Source: Exiguobacterium sibiricum 7-3 (GTDB lineage: Bacteria; Bacillota; Bacilli; Exiguobacteriales; Exiguobacteriaceae). From it: DNA of 64,000 nucleotides. The stretch spans positions 2,183,971-2,247,970 of the forward strand of contig NZ_KK211190.1 of the NCBI RefSeq assembly GCF_000620865.1, written 5' to 3'. Numbering within the stretch: the first letter of the stretch is position 1; every line of letters begins with the position of its first letter. Below are positions 45,551 to 52,909 of the stretch, one piece after another. The position numbers and the translations under genes were made by a program. Under the pieces are notes generated by a model, which saw nothing but the letters and a program-made list of their open reading frames with translations, had not been told where the DNA came from and made no database searches.

Positions 45551-46117
45551 TTATTCTGCGACTTTGACCATACTTGGACGAATGACACGATCGTGTAATT
45601 TGTATCCTTTTTGGAATTCCGCTGTGACGACACCTGATTCGTGTTCTTCACTCGGCTCTTGAACGACTGCCTGATGCAGGTTCGGATCAAAGGCTTCTCC
45701 AACAGCTGGAATCTCAACGACGCCCTCATTTTGGAGTGTTTCCGCCAATTGACGTTTGACCATCTCGACACCCGCTAAAACAGACTTCGTTTCTTCGTTG
45801 TCCGATTCGATTTGAAGCGCACGGTCAAGATTATCGACTAATGGAAGCAATTTCTCGACGATGGTCTGAGAAGAATACTTCGCACGGTTTTCGGCTTCAA
45901 TCCGGTTCCGGCGTTTAAAGTTGTCAAAATCCGCACGAAGGCGTAATTCTGATGCTTTTGCTTCCGCAAGTTGTGCTTCAAAGTCGGGTGCAGCCGGTTC
46001 TTCAACGAGATCCGCCTGGACGACCTCTTCTTCTGTTACTTCAACTGTTTCTGCTTCTGTTTGTTGCTCGGTTGTTTCTTCAGTATTGAGGTTTTGATTC
46101 TGCTTATTTTCTTCCAC
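45551..46117 (-). CDS. grpE: Nucleotide exchange factor GrpE
   Basis: A 188-residue cochaperone that releases ADP from DnaK. It has an acidic, Thr/Glu/Gln-rich disordered N-terminus (about 1-50), a long coiled coil (ELRLRADFDNFKRRNRIEAENRAKYS, about 55-80, continuing), the dimer helices (LLPLVDNLDRAL) and the C-terminal beta domain ending with QKGYKLHDRVIRPSMVKV. Gene order hrcA-grpE-dnaK-dnaJ is the class I heat-shock operon of Bacillota. Confidence 0.97.
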   Translation of the reverse strand: MEENKQNQNLNTEETTEQQTEAETVEVTEEEVVQADLVEEPAAPDFEAQLAEAKASELRLRADFDNFKRRNRIEAENRAKYSSQTIVEKLLPLVDNLDRALQIESDNEETKSVLAGVEMVKRQLAETLQNEGVVEIPAVGEAFDPNLHQAVVQEPSEEHESGVVTAEFQKGYKLHDRVIRPSMVKVAE

Positions 46118-46141
46118 TCTGAATCGAGCCCCTTTCTATAT

Positions 46142-47179
46142 TCAATCCAAGTTGTTTTTACGCAACTCGGTTTGGAATGCTTGTAAAAGATGAATGATCG
46201 AATTGATGCCTCGATTATAATCCATCCGTTTTGGACCAATCAGGGCCAATGTTCCGAGCGAGACGCCGTCAACGGAGTAATGAGCACGAATCACACTGCA
46301 GTCTTTCAGGGCATCGACGTTATTTTCGCTGCCGATTGTAATCAAAATCTGATTATCCAGACTTGGACTCAAGAAATCGAACAATGCTTCCTGTTGCTCG
46401 ATCAACTCGAGGACCGGACGCAGTTTCGCGACATCCTGAAACTCAGGTTGATCAAACATGTTCGCTTTCCCCCCAAGATAAATCAAGGGACGTTCCTCAT
46501 GCTGATCCGTCAAGACGATGTCGAGTGCTTTTGACAGCAGGGTCGTCTGCTCCGAATGTTCGGAACGGAACCGTCTGATTTCTTCGAGCAGACGGAGACG
46601 CAATTGACTGAGCGGCGTTCCGCGTAACGTTTGGTTCAGCCGTTCCATCAGGCGACTTGCCGCCTCACGTGAGAGGGCTTCCGCGAGCTGAAGTGTCTTA
46701 TGTTCGACGTGACCGGTTTCTGTCACGAGAACGATAACGACACGTCCTTCCGCCAAGGGAATCAGTTCTAAATGATGGAGACGTTGTCCTTCTTCTTTTG
46801 GACCTAATACAAGCGTCGTATAATGTGTCAATTCGCTCAACAAGTCCGCTGTATGTCGGATCAACCGATCATTTTCATTCACGGAATGGGCAAATAACGA
46901 TTTTAACGCTTTTGCCTCTTGCGGTGAGATGCTTTCCGGACGAATCAGATGATCGACATAAAATCGATATCCGAGCTCGGATGGAATTCGGCCGGCAGAA
47001 GTATGCGGCTTTTCAATCAATCCCATTTCTTCGAGGTCCGCCATCTCATTTCGAATGGTCGCGGAACTGAACGTCACGTCACTCCGTTTCGAGAGCGTCC
47101 GTGAGCCGACGGGTTGAGCGGTTTTGATATAATCATCGACGATTGCACGTAAAATCAACAATTGGCGATCCGTCAGCAC
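46142..47179 (-). CDS. hrcA: Heat-inducible transcription repressor HrcA
   Basis: A 345-residue winged-helix repressor that binds CIRCE and needs GroE for activity. The DNA-binding N-terminus reads [26 protein letters not shown] and [31 protein letters not shown]; the C-terminal half is the dimerisation/GAF-like part. The start was set at the GTG at 47179, since the result aligns with the usual MLTxRQLLIL beginning and AAGGTGGT lies seven bases upstream; the GTG at 47191 gives four extra residues and no space for the ribosome site. CIRCE lies 22 bases upstream, giving autoregulation of the operon. Confidence 0.96.
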   Translation of the reverse strand: MLTDRQLLILRAIVDDYIKTAQPVGSRTLSKRSDVTFSSATIRNEMADLEEMGLIEKPHTSAGRIPSELGYRFYVDHLIRPESISPQEAKALKSLFAHSVNENDRLIRHTADLLSELTHYTTLVLGPKEEGQRLHHLELIPLAEGRVVIVLVTETGHVEHKTLQLAEALSREAASRLMERLNQTLRGTPLSQLRLRLLEEIRRFRSEHSEQTTLLSKALDIVLTDQHEERPLIYLGGKANMFDQPEFQDVAKLRPVLELIEQQEALFDFLSPSLDNQILITIGSENNVDALKDCSVIRAHYSVDGVSLGTLALIGPKRMDYNRGINSIIHLLQAFQTELRKNNLD

Positions 47180-47200
47180 CTTCTTCACCACCTTATTTTG

Positions 47201-47227
47201 TTAGCACTCACTTTTGGCGAGTGCTAA
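47201..47227. promoter_or_regulatory. CIRCE operator
   Basis: TTAGCACTC (47201-47209), nine bases and GAGTGCTAA (47219-47227) are the exact CIRCE sequence. It lies directly after the -10 of the hrcA promoter, where HrcA blocks transcription without heat stress. Confidence 0.98.
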
Positions 47228-47237
47228 TTACATCTTT

Positions 47238-47266
47238 ACTATAAGGAATTCTGGAAATGATGTCAA
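47238..47266 (-). promoter_or_regulatory. SigA promoter of the hrcA operon
   Basis: On the minus strand TTGACA (47261-47266), a 17-base spacer and TATAGT (47238-47243) form a near-perfect promoter; CIRCE follows ten bases downstream. Confidence 0.93.
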
Positions 47267-47283
47267 CCAATTTGCTGAACCCT

Positions 47284-47312
47284 TTGAAGACTTTCCCATT
47301 CTGCGATACAGT
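47284..47312 (+). promoter_or_regulatory. Candidate promoter of the 31-residue membrane protein gene
   Basis: TTGAAG (47284-47289), 17 bases and TACAGT (47307-47312) lie 28 bases before the small ATG. It is divergent from the hrcA promoter, with their -35 regions about 18 bases apart. Confidence 0.5.
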
Positions 47313-47339
47313 GAAACAAACAAGAAAAGGATGAGGTAT

Positions 47340-47435
47340 ATGCTCGAACTGTTTTCAATGGCCGGTGTGTTCGTCTGGGTGTTCATCGCGATCATCGGAA
47401 CAACCGCCTACTTTTTACGAAAACCCAAAAAATAA
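47340..47435 (+). CDS. 31-residue single-pass membrane microprotein
   Basis: This short gene encodes MLELFSMAGVFVWVFIAIIG followed by TTAYFLRKPKK: one membrane helix (about 7-26) and a positively charged cytoplasmic end. AAGGA lies eight bases and GAGG three bases before the ATG. A plausible promoter lies 28 bases upstream and a strong terminator begins at the stop codon. I do not recognise a family. It has its own transcription signals, divergent from hrcA, which supports a real gene. Function unknown; a regulator of a membrane protein is one possibility. Confidence 0.6.
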   Translation: MLELFSMAGVFVWVFIAIIGTTAYFLRKPKK

Positions 47436-47473
47436 AACGGCGTCCGCATACTTTTGTATGGACGCCGTTTTCA
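47434..47473. terminator. Bidirectional terminator
   Basis: AAAACGGCGTCCGCATAC pairs with GTATGGACGCCGTTTT around a short loop. It serves the small membrane gene and the convergent hemW. Confidence 0.93.
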
Positions 47474-47485
47474 TTCGTACGGATC

Positions 47486-48646
47486 TTAACTATTCAGTTC
47501 CCCTTCGACTTCCGCTTCTCCGATGAACTCGGCAAATACTTCGTTTGCGAGCGGTACACCGGCATCCGTTAAACGCAGATGAGTCGCCGTCCGCTCAACG
47601 AGTCCGCGCGGCAATAACTTCGCAATCGTCTGCCCGAAGACGTGATCGAGTGAATAGCCGTATTTTTCTTCAAAGTGTCGTTCCGACACTCCTTCTTTCA
47701 TTCGTAACCCGAGAAACATCTCTTCTTCCATCCGTTCAACTTCCGTTAACGGTGTCTCATTGCGGACCGGTAAACCTTCCGCTTTAATGTAGTGTGGAAT
47801 CGGTGCGATGTTTGCCCGGCGTGTCTTGTTAATATAACTGTGCGAGCCGGCACCGAATCCATAATATTCGTCGTTTTCCCAGTAGACCCGGTTATGCCGG
47901 CTTTCCCGACCCGGTAAGGAAAAGTTTGAAATCTCATATTGTTGCAATCCGCCGGCTTCAATCGTTTCAATCATTAAACGGTACATATCCGCTTCTAAAT
48001 CCTGCGTCGGTAACGGCAACTTCCCTTTTCGATCCTGAATCGCAAAAACTGTATGCGGCTCAAGAATCAACGAGTACGACGAGATATGCGTGATCGGCAA
48101 ACGTAATGCCCGTTCGACATCATACCGGACTTGTTCAAGCGTTTGGTTCGGTAAGCCGAACATCAAATCAACCGAGATGTTGTCAAACCGTTTTGCCGCA
48201 TGATCAAGTGTCTCGGCAACTTTCGCTTCCCGGTGCGTCCGGCCGATCCGCTCGAGTAATCCGTCGTCAAAGGACTGAACCCCAAAGCTGACCCGGTTGA
48301 CGCCGCCTGCTTTCATGATGTCGAGTTTTTCTGGTGAGACGCCGTCCGGATTGGATTCGACCGTATATTCGAGTGTTGCGTCCGTCAGCGGCAGGAGATG
48401 CTTCGCGATGATATCCATCAGACGTTGCATCTGGACTTCATTTAAAGCTGTCGGTGTCCCACCACCAATAAAGATCGTTTCGAGCCGATCGGTCGGATAC
48501 TGTTGTAATGTCAGCTCGATTTCCCGTTCTAACGCATCGAGATATTCCGCAACCGGCTGATTTTTTAAAAAGACTTTATTAAAGTCACAGTAATAACAAA
48601 TATGTTCACAAAACGGAATGTGGACATATGCGGCGCGTGGAGTCAT
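47486..48646 (-). CDS. hemW: Radical-SAM heme chaperone HemW
   Basis: A 386-residue radical-SAM protein formerly called oxygen-independent coproporphyrinogen III oxidase (HemN-like). Cluster ligands C13, C17 and C20 lie in CEHICYYC with only that one cluster motif and no fourth Cys of true HemN, so HemW, a heme carrier/insertase, is the better name. IFIGGGTPTAL, GVQSFDD and HNRVYWENDEYYGFGAGSHSY are conserved. AAAGGATGAGG precedes the ATG. It follows lepA, from which it is separated by a terminator and a tandem repeat. Confidence 0.93.
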   Translation of the reverse strand: MTPRAAYVHIPFCEHICYYCDFNKVFLKNQPVAEYLDALEREIELTLQQYPTDRLETIFIGGGTPTALNEVQMQRLMDIIAKHLLPLTDATLEYTVESNPDGVSPEKLDIMKAGGVNRVSFGVQSFDDGLLERIGRTHREAKVAETLDHAAKRFDNISVDLMFGLPNQTLEQVRYDVERALRLPITHISSYSLILEPHTVFAIQDRKGKLPLPTQDLEADMYRLMIETIEAGGLQQYEISNFSLPGRESRHNRVYWENDEYYGFGAGSHSYINKTRRANIAPIPHYIKAEGLPVRNETPLTEVERMEEEMFLGLRMKEGVSERHFEEKYGYSLDHVFGQTIAKLLPRGLVERTATHLRLTDAGVPLANEVFAEFIGEAEVEGELNS

Positions 48647-48657
48647 TTCGCCTCATC

Positions 48658-48695
48658 CTTTCTTCACTTAAACAGACTTTCTTTACTTAAACAGA
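48658..48695. repeat. Perfectly abutting 19-base tandem duplication upstream of hemW
   Basis: The sequences CTTTCTTCACTTAAACAGA (48658-48676) and CTTTCTTTACTTAAACAGA (48677-48695) differ at one base and are directly adjacent. They lie between the lepA terminator and the hemW ribosome site, in the hemW leader on the minus strand. Confidence 0.8.
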
Positions 48696-48723
48696 AAAAG
48701 GGTGCGCCAGAAACGCCCCCTTT
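48695..48723 (-). terminator. Terminator of lepA
   Basis: On the minus strand AAAGGGGGCG, a seven-base loop and CGCACCCTTTTT (one bulge) make a GC-rich stem followed by T residues, right after the lepA stop. Confidence 0.75.
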
Positions 48724-48732
48724 GTGTCTTCT

Positions 48733-50556
48733 TTAATCTTCATCCATCGACAGAACCGACATGAAGGCTTCTTGCGGTACTTCTACCGAGCCTACCATCT
48801 TCATGCGTTTCTTACCTTCTTTTTGCTTCTCGAGCAATTTACGCTTACGCGAGATGTCTCCGCCGTAACACTTGGCGAGAACGTTTTTCCGTAACGCTTT
48901 GATTGTCGAACGGGCAACAATCTTCGTTCCGACGGCCGCTTGAATCGGTACTTCAAACTGCATCCGCGGAATGAGTGCTTTTAATTTATCAACGATGACT
49001 TTCCCACGTTCGTACGCAAAATCACGGTGAACGATGAAGCTCAAGGCATCGACGTTTTCATTATTTAATAAGATATCCATCTTGACGAGACGTGATTGCT
49101 GATAGCCGATTAATTCATAATCCAGTGACGCATAGCCTTTTGTGCTTGATTTTAACTGATCGAAGAAATCATAGACGATTTCCGATAACGGAAGTTCATA
49201 CGTGATTTTAACCCGTGCCGTATCGATGTATTCCATATCGATGAACGTTCCGCGTTTCTTTTGACAAAGCTCCATGATGGCACCGACATAGTCGTTTGGT
49301 GTCATGACGGCTGCTTTAACGTATGGCTCTTCGATGAACTCGACTTTTTGCTGTTCCGGCATCTTCGACGGATTATCGACATGGAGTACTTCTCCGGCCG
49401 TCGTCGTAACATGATAGATAACCGATGGAGCAGTCGTGATCATATCGATGTTGAATTCGCGTTCGATTCGTTCTTGAATGATTTCCATGTGAAGCATACC
49501 AAGGAATCCACAACGGAAACCGAATCCGAGTGCCTGTGATGTTTCCGGCTCGAATTCAAGTGCTGCGTCACTCAATTGAAGACGCTCGAGCGCTTCGCGT
49601 AAATCATTATAGCGTGCAGCGTCAATCGGATACAGACCACAGTACACCATCGGGTTCATCTTCCGGTATCCCGGTAAAGCTTCTGTCGCCGGTTGTTTCG
49701 CCAAGGTAATCGTATCCCCGACGCGGACATCACCGACTGTTTTAATGGAAGCCGATAACGTACCAACGTCTCCGACCGTTAATTCTTTTTGACGGAGTGG
49801 CTTCGGTGTCGAGACAGCGAGTTCCAAGACTTCAAAGTCTTTTCCGGTCGACATCATCCGAATCTTGTCACCGATCTTAACCGTCCCGTTGACGACACGA
49901 ATCGACGCGACGACACCACGATAGGCGTCATAATACGAATCGAAGATCAACGCTTCAAGTGGTGCTTCCGGGTCACCCGTCGGTGCCGGAACTTTCGCAA
50001 CGATTTGTTCGAGGATTTCTTCAATCCCGATACCGGCTTTCGCGGATGTCGGAACAGCTTCAGAAGCATCCAGTCCAATCACGTCTTCAATCTCTTGACG
50101 GACACGTTCGACGTCTGCTGAAGGCAAATCAATCTTATTGATGATCGGCAAGATTTCCAAGTCGTTATCCAGTGCCAAATACACGTTAGCAAGAGTTTGC
50201 GCTTCGATTCCTTGCGCCGCATCGACGACGAGGACCGCTCCTTCACAAGCAGCAAGGGAACGGGAGACTTCGTATGTGAAGTCGACGTGTCCCGGTGTAT
50301 CAATCAGATGGAGGATATATTCCTCACCATCTTTTGCCGTATACTTTAATTGAACGGCATTTAATTTAATGGTAATCCCGCGTTCACGTTCTAAGTCCAT
50401 CGCATCGAGTGTCTGATCTTTCATCTCACGTGATGTCAAAGCACCTGTTTTTTCTAAAATACGGTCTGCAAGTGTCGATTTCCCGTGGTCGATATGGGCG
50501 ATGATAGAGAAATTACGAATACTTTTTTGCCGCTTTAAACGATCTGCATTATTCAT
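48733..50556 (-). CDS. lepA: Elongation factor 4 (LepA)
   Basis: A 607-residue translational GTPase that acts on ribosomes, with a proposed role in back-translocation or initiation/assembly. G1 [10 protein letters not shown]2 [10 protein letters not shown]3 DTPGHVDF and G4 NKIDLPSAD are present, followed by domains II, III and V and the LepA-specific C-terminal domain ([44 protein letters not shown], conserved in parts). The start is the ATG at 50556, nine bases after AAGGTG; a GTG four codons upstream is part of that ribosome site. Confidence 0.97.
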   Translation of the reverse strand: MNNADRLKRQKSIRNFSIIAHIDHGKSTLADRILEKTGALTSREMKDQTLDAMDLERERGITIKLNAVQLKYTAKDGEEYILHLIDTPGHVDFTYEVSRSLAACEGAVLVVDAAQGIEAQTLANVYLALDNDLEILPIINKIDLPSADVERVRQEIEDVIGLDASEAVPTSAKAGIGIEEILEQIVAKVPAPTGDPEAPLEALIFDSYYDAYRGVVASIRVVNGTVKIGDKIRMMSTGKDFEVLELAVSTPKPLRQKELTVGDVGTLSASIKTVGDVRVGDTITLAKQPATEALPGYRKMNPMVYCGLYPIDAARYNDLREALERLQLSDAALEFEPETSQALGFGFRCGFLGMLHMEIIQERIEREFNIDMITTAPSVIYHVTTTAGEVLHVDNPSKMPEQQKVEFIEEPYVKAAVMTPNDYVGAIMELCQKKRGTFIDMEYIDTARVKITYELPLSEIVYDFFDQLKSSTKGYASLDYELIGYQQSRLVKMDILLNNENVDALSFIVHRDFAYERGKVIVDKLKALIPRMQFEVPIQAAVGTKIVARSTIKALRKNVLAKCYGGDISRKRKLLEKQKEGKKRMKMVGSVEVPQEAFMSVLSMDED

Positions 50557-50599
50557 GTTTATAGTCACCTTACCTTATAGTCAAACGTACATACGCTTC

Positions 50600-50608
50600 A
50601 TTATACCA
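50600..50608 (-). promoter_or_regulatory. Extended -10 promoter of lepA
   Basis: On the minus strand TGGTATAAT is an extended -10 element; the -35 is poor (GGTGCA). It lies about 44 bases before the lepA ATG. Confidence 0.65.
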
Positions 50609-50682
50609 AAAATCACACGGGGTGCACCATCTCGTTTTGTTTTCCCAAAAAACAAAAATCGAAAGAAACCCTAGAGCTGTTA

Positions 50683-50711
50683 TTGCTTTTAAGAAAAACG
50701 TTTGCTACAAT
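50683..50711 (+). promoter_or_regulatory. SigA promoter of rpsT
   Basis: TTGCTT (50683-50688), a 17-base spacer and TACAAT (50706-50711). The leader to the rpsT ATG is about 70 bases. Confidence 0.82.
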
Positions 50712-50789
50712 TGTGTTTGTTCTGTTGAACGATAAATGCAGATATGCGAATATAAATCTCGAATGAGTTTTCTTGGAGGTGAATCATCC

Positions 50790-51050
50790 ATGGCTAACAT
50801 TAAATCAGCAATCAAGCGTGTTAAAACAGCTGAAAAACGCCGCGTCGCTAACGTACAACGTAAATCGTCTATGCGTTCAGCTATCAAAGCAGTCGAAACT
50901 TTCGCTACTGAAGGCAACAAAGAGCAAGCGCTCGTAGCTTTCAACACAGCATCTAAGAAAATCGACAAAGCTGCTGCTAAAGGTCTTATCCACAGCAACA
51001 AAGCTGGTCGTGACAAATCACGTCTCGCTCGTCTCGTAAACGCACTTTAA
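50790..51050 (+). CDS. rpsT: Small ribosomal subunit protein S20
   Basis: An 86-residue, Lys/Arg/Ala-rich protein of normal length for S20, an early-binding 30S protein. It starts [20 protein letters not shown] and has the [10 protein letters not shown] and [21 protein letters not shown] blocks. GGAGGTG lies eight bases before the ATG at 50790. In B. subtilis gpr and spoIIP lie between rpsT and lepA; here the two genes are directly divergent with nothing between, as expected for a non-sporulating lineage. Confidence 0.98.
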   Translation: MANIKSAIKRVKTAEKRRVANVQRKSSMRSAIKAVETFATEGNKEQALVAFNTASKKIDKAAAKGLIHSNKAGRDKSRLARLVNAL

Positions 51051-51076
51051 TTCTTCTTTGAAGGATACAGTGATCG

Positions 51077-51115
51077 ATCACCGCTCGGAGTCCGCTCCAG
51101 TGGTGATTTTTTTGT
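51077..51115 (+). terminator. Terminator of rpsT
   Basis: ATCACC...GGAG and CTCC..GGTGAT form a stem with one interior gap and end in seven T residues. Confidence 0.88.
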
Positions 51116-51119
51116 GTTT

Positions 51120-51154
51120 AAAAAACCATCCGGCTGTTTGTCGGATGGTTTTTT
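51120..51154. terminator. Terminator of the GNAT gene
   Basis: AAAAAACCATCCG (51120-51132) and CGGATGGTTTTTT (51142-51154), a perfect 13-base stem usable from both sides. Confidence 0.92.
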
Positions 51155-51161
51155 ATTTCCG

Positions 51162-51593
51162 TCAGAAGCAATCCACCATGACATGATGTGGACCGATTCC
51201 TTCGATTTCGAATGACTCGCTCGCAACCGTCAAACCCAATCGTTCATAAAAAGGAACAGCATTGAGTCGAGCGTTACACCACCAACCGTCTGCACCTTTT
51301 GCTTTCAGTCGATTTCGTGCCTCTTCTAACAATGCTTTTCCATATCCTTCTCCACGGACAGCAGGACTCGATGCCATTCCGCGTAATTGATAGGTCAATT
51401 CCGGATACGCCTCATGAGGACGATTGGAGAAAGTACCGATAGCTACAATCCGTCCGTCTTTGACGGCTCCTAAATGAAAAGTGGATTCGAGATCATCGTC
51501 CGGATAGACACACATTTCAATCGGCTGGTTGGGACGTAAAACTTCTTTTCGAAGTGGAATGACCTCTGTTGCTGAAATGATTCGAATCTCCAT
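51162..51593 (-). CDS. GNAT-family N-acetyltransferase
   Basis: A 143-residue protein with a full GNAT fold. The acetyl-CoA loop is in MASSPAVRGEGYGKALLEEA (V-R-G-E-G-Y-G matches the R/Q-x-x-G-x-G/A motif, about residues 83-90), and the C-terminal strands read GWWCNARLNAVPFYERLGL with the typical tyrosine. The acceptor substrate is unknown. It lies 12 bases after holA on the same strand and probably shares its transcript; it interrupts the B. subtilis holA-rpsT neighbourhood. Confidence 0.85.
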   Translation of the reverse strand: MEIRIISATEVIPLRKEVLRPNQPIEMCVYPDDDLESTFHLGAVKDGRIVAIGTFSNRPHEAYPELTYQLRGMASSPAVRGEGYGKALLEEARNRLKAKGADGWWCNARLNAVPFYERLGLTVASESFEIEGIGPHHVMVDCF

Positions 51594-51605
51594 CTGCTCT
51601 GCCTC

Positions 51606-52607
51606 CTATAATGTAGCAAGCCGGACAATCAGGGCGTCAAACAATATCCGCTTGTCCCCTCGGCCCGTCTTCATACCCTCGTCTGTCGTCGTGATTGCGA
51701 TCAATGCCTGTTCGAGCTGCGCGAACGTAAATCGTTTACCAGCCTGTAGGGCGAGTTTGATCGCATATGGATGCGCCCCGACTTTGGACGCGATTTGCCG
51801 TTCCCCGTACCCTTGTTCCGCTAGACGTTTGGACAACAGCATCATCCGGTACTGTCGTGCCATCAGACCAAGTAACGCCAACACTTCCTGTCCCTGCTTT
51901 TCGAGATCGCGAATCAATCGAATCGCCGGTTCAAGTTGTCGTTTCATCAGATAATCCGTCAGTTGGAACACATTATCCTCTAACGTCCGTGGCACCAGTA
52001 AATTAACATCTTCCAGTTCAATCGTCGGATGATCTCCGGCATAGAGCATGAGTTTATCCAGTTCATGTGTCAGCGTCGCCCACATCTCGCCCGTCAGGAA
52101 AATCAATCGTTCGATGGCAGGCCGTTCCATCCGGTACCCTTTGTCATTGACAGCATCCATCACGAAACGAAACAGTTCTTCCGTCGTCGGTTTTTTTGCT
52201 TCGAGTACGACAGCCCGGTCTTTTAACCGTTTGACAATCGTTTTTCGCTCATCCAGTTTTTCCGCCTCGACAATCAAGACGACAACTGCATAATCCGCAG
52301 GTTGGACGATGTATTCAGTCAATCGCTCTACGTTATGTGTTTTCTTGTCTTTTGCACCAGTCAAAAAAGTCGCCGGTTTAGCGATGACGACACGGTAATC
52401 ACTCAAAAAAGGGACCGTTTCCGCTTCATCGAGTACTGCATCGAGTGGTTGATCGTTTAAATCAATCTTCATGTAATCAAAGCGTTCACCATCCGGCAAA
52501 GCGGCTTTGACGATTTCACGTTCCCACTCTTCCAAAAGGTGTCGTTCCGTTCCATATAATAAATAAAGGTTCGCCAGTTTTCCGTTGACAAGCCAAGGTG
52601 TTTTCAT
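51606..52607 (-). CDS. holA: DNA polymerase III subunit delta
   Basis: A 333-residue clamp-loader subunit that opens the beta clamp. It starts with the family's YLLYGTERHLLEEW sequence, has the RVVIAKPATFL and VVLIVEAEKLDERKT strands (no functional Walker A, as expected for delta), the EMWATLTHELDKLMLYAG helix and the C-terminal collar with GLMARQYRMML and LAEQGYGERQIASKVGAHPYAIKLAL. The ATG at 52607 is preferred; a GTG four codons earlier is part of the likely ribosome site GGTGGGG. The divergent gene is yqzM. Confidence 0.94.
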   Translation of the reverse strand: MKTPWLVNGKLANLYLLYGTERHLLEEWEREIVKAALPDGERFDYMKIDLNDQPLDAVLDEAETVPFLSDYRVVIAKPATFLTGAKDKKTHNVERLTEYIVQPADYAVVVLIVEAEKLDERKTIVKRLKDRAVVLEAKKPTTEELFRFVMDAVNDKGYRMERPAIERLIFLTGEMWATLTHELDKLMLYAGDHPTIELEDVNLLVPRTLEDNVFQLTDYLMKRQLEPAIRLIRDLEKQGQEVLALLGLMARQYRMMLLSKRLAEQGYGERQIASKVGAHPYAIKLALQAGKRFTFAQLEQALIAITTTDEGMKTGRGDKRILFDALIVRLATL

Positions 52608-52709
52608 CTTCCCCACCACATTTCACAGTTTGTTCTTAACTTCATCATAGATAATCCTCTTTTATTCCGCTATACTAGAAGCGGAATCTATTTTTAGGGG
52701 GAATGCAGC

Positions 52710-52871
52710 ATGGCACATTCAGTACGTCCACCAAGTGAGAATGCGTTTGAAAACGACATTCAGTCAAAACGTAATGACGCGCTTGACTCAGCGGTCGGTT
52801 TTGGCGCATCGTTCGGTTTTTTCGCAGTCTTGTTCATCATTGGCGTTGTAATTAAATTCTTAAGCCTATAA
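52710..52871 (+). CDS. yqzM: YqzM-family small membrane protein
   Basis: This 53-residue protein has a polar N-terminus containing NAFENDIQSKRNDALDSAVG and one C-terminal membrane helix (about 30-50, FGASFGFFAVLFIIGVVIKF). The SKRNDA-D and G-GFGFFA patterns match the YqzM family, whose function is unknown. AGGGGG lies eight bases before the ATG. Its place between holA and comEC, on the opposite strand, is that of B. subtilis yqzM. A -10-like TATACT at 52669-52674 may drive it; its -35 is weak. A terminator follows. Confidence 0.85.
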   Translation: MAHSVRPPSENAFENDIQSKRNDALDSAVGFGASFGFFAVLFIIGVVIKFLSL

Positions 52872-52876
52872 CCAGT

Positions 52877-52909
52877 AAAACAGCAACCTTGGGGGGTTGC
52901 TGTTTTTTA
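52877..52909. terminator. Bidirectional terminator between yqzM and comEC
   Basis: AAAACAGCAACC (52877-52888) and GGTTGCTGTTTT (52895-52906) form a perfect stem and are followed by T residues; it overlaps the comEC stop region. Confidence 0.92.

Noticed and set aside
48658-48695. Tandem 19-base repeats considered as a degenerate CRISPR array
   Set aside because: Copies abut with no spacers, only two units exist and no cas gene is near.
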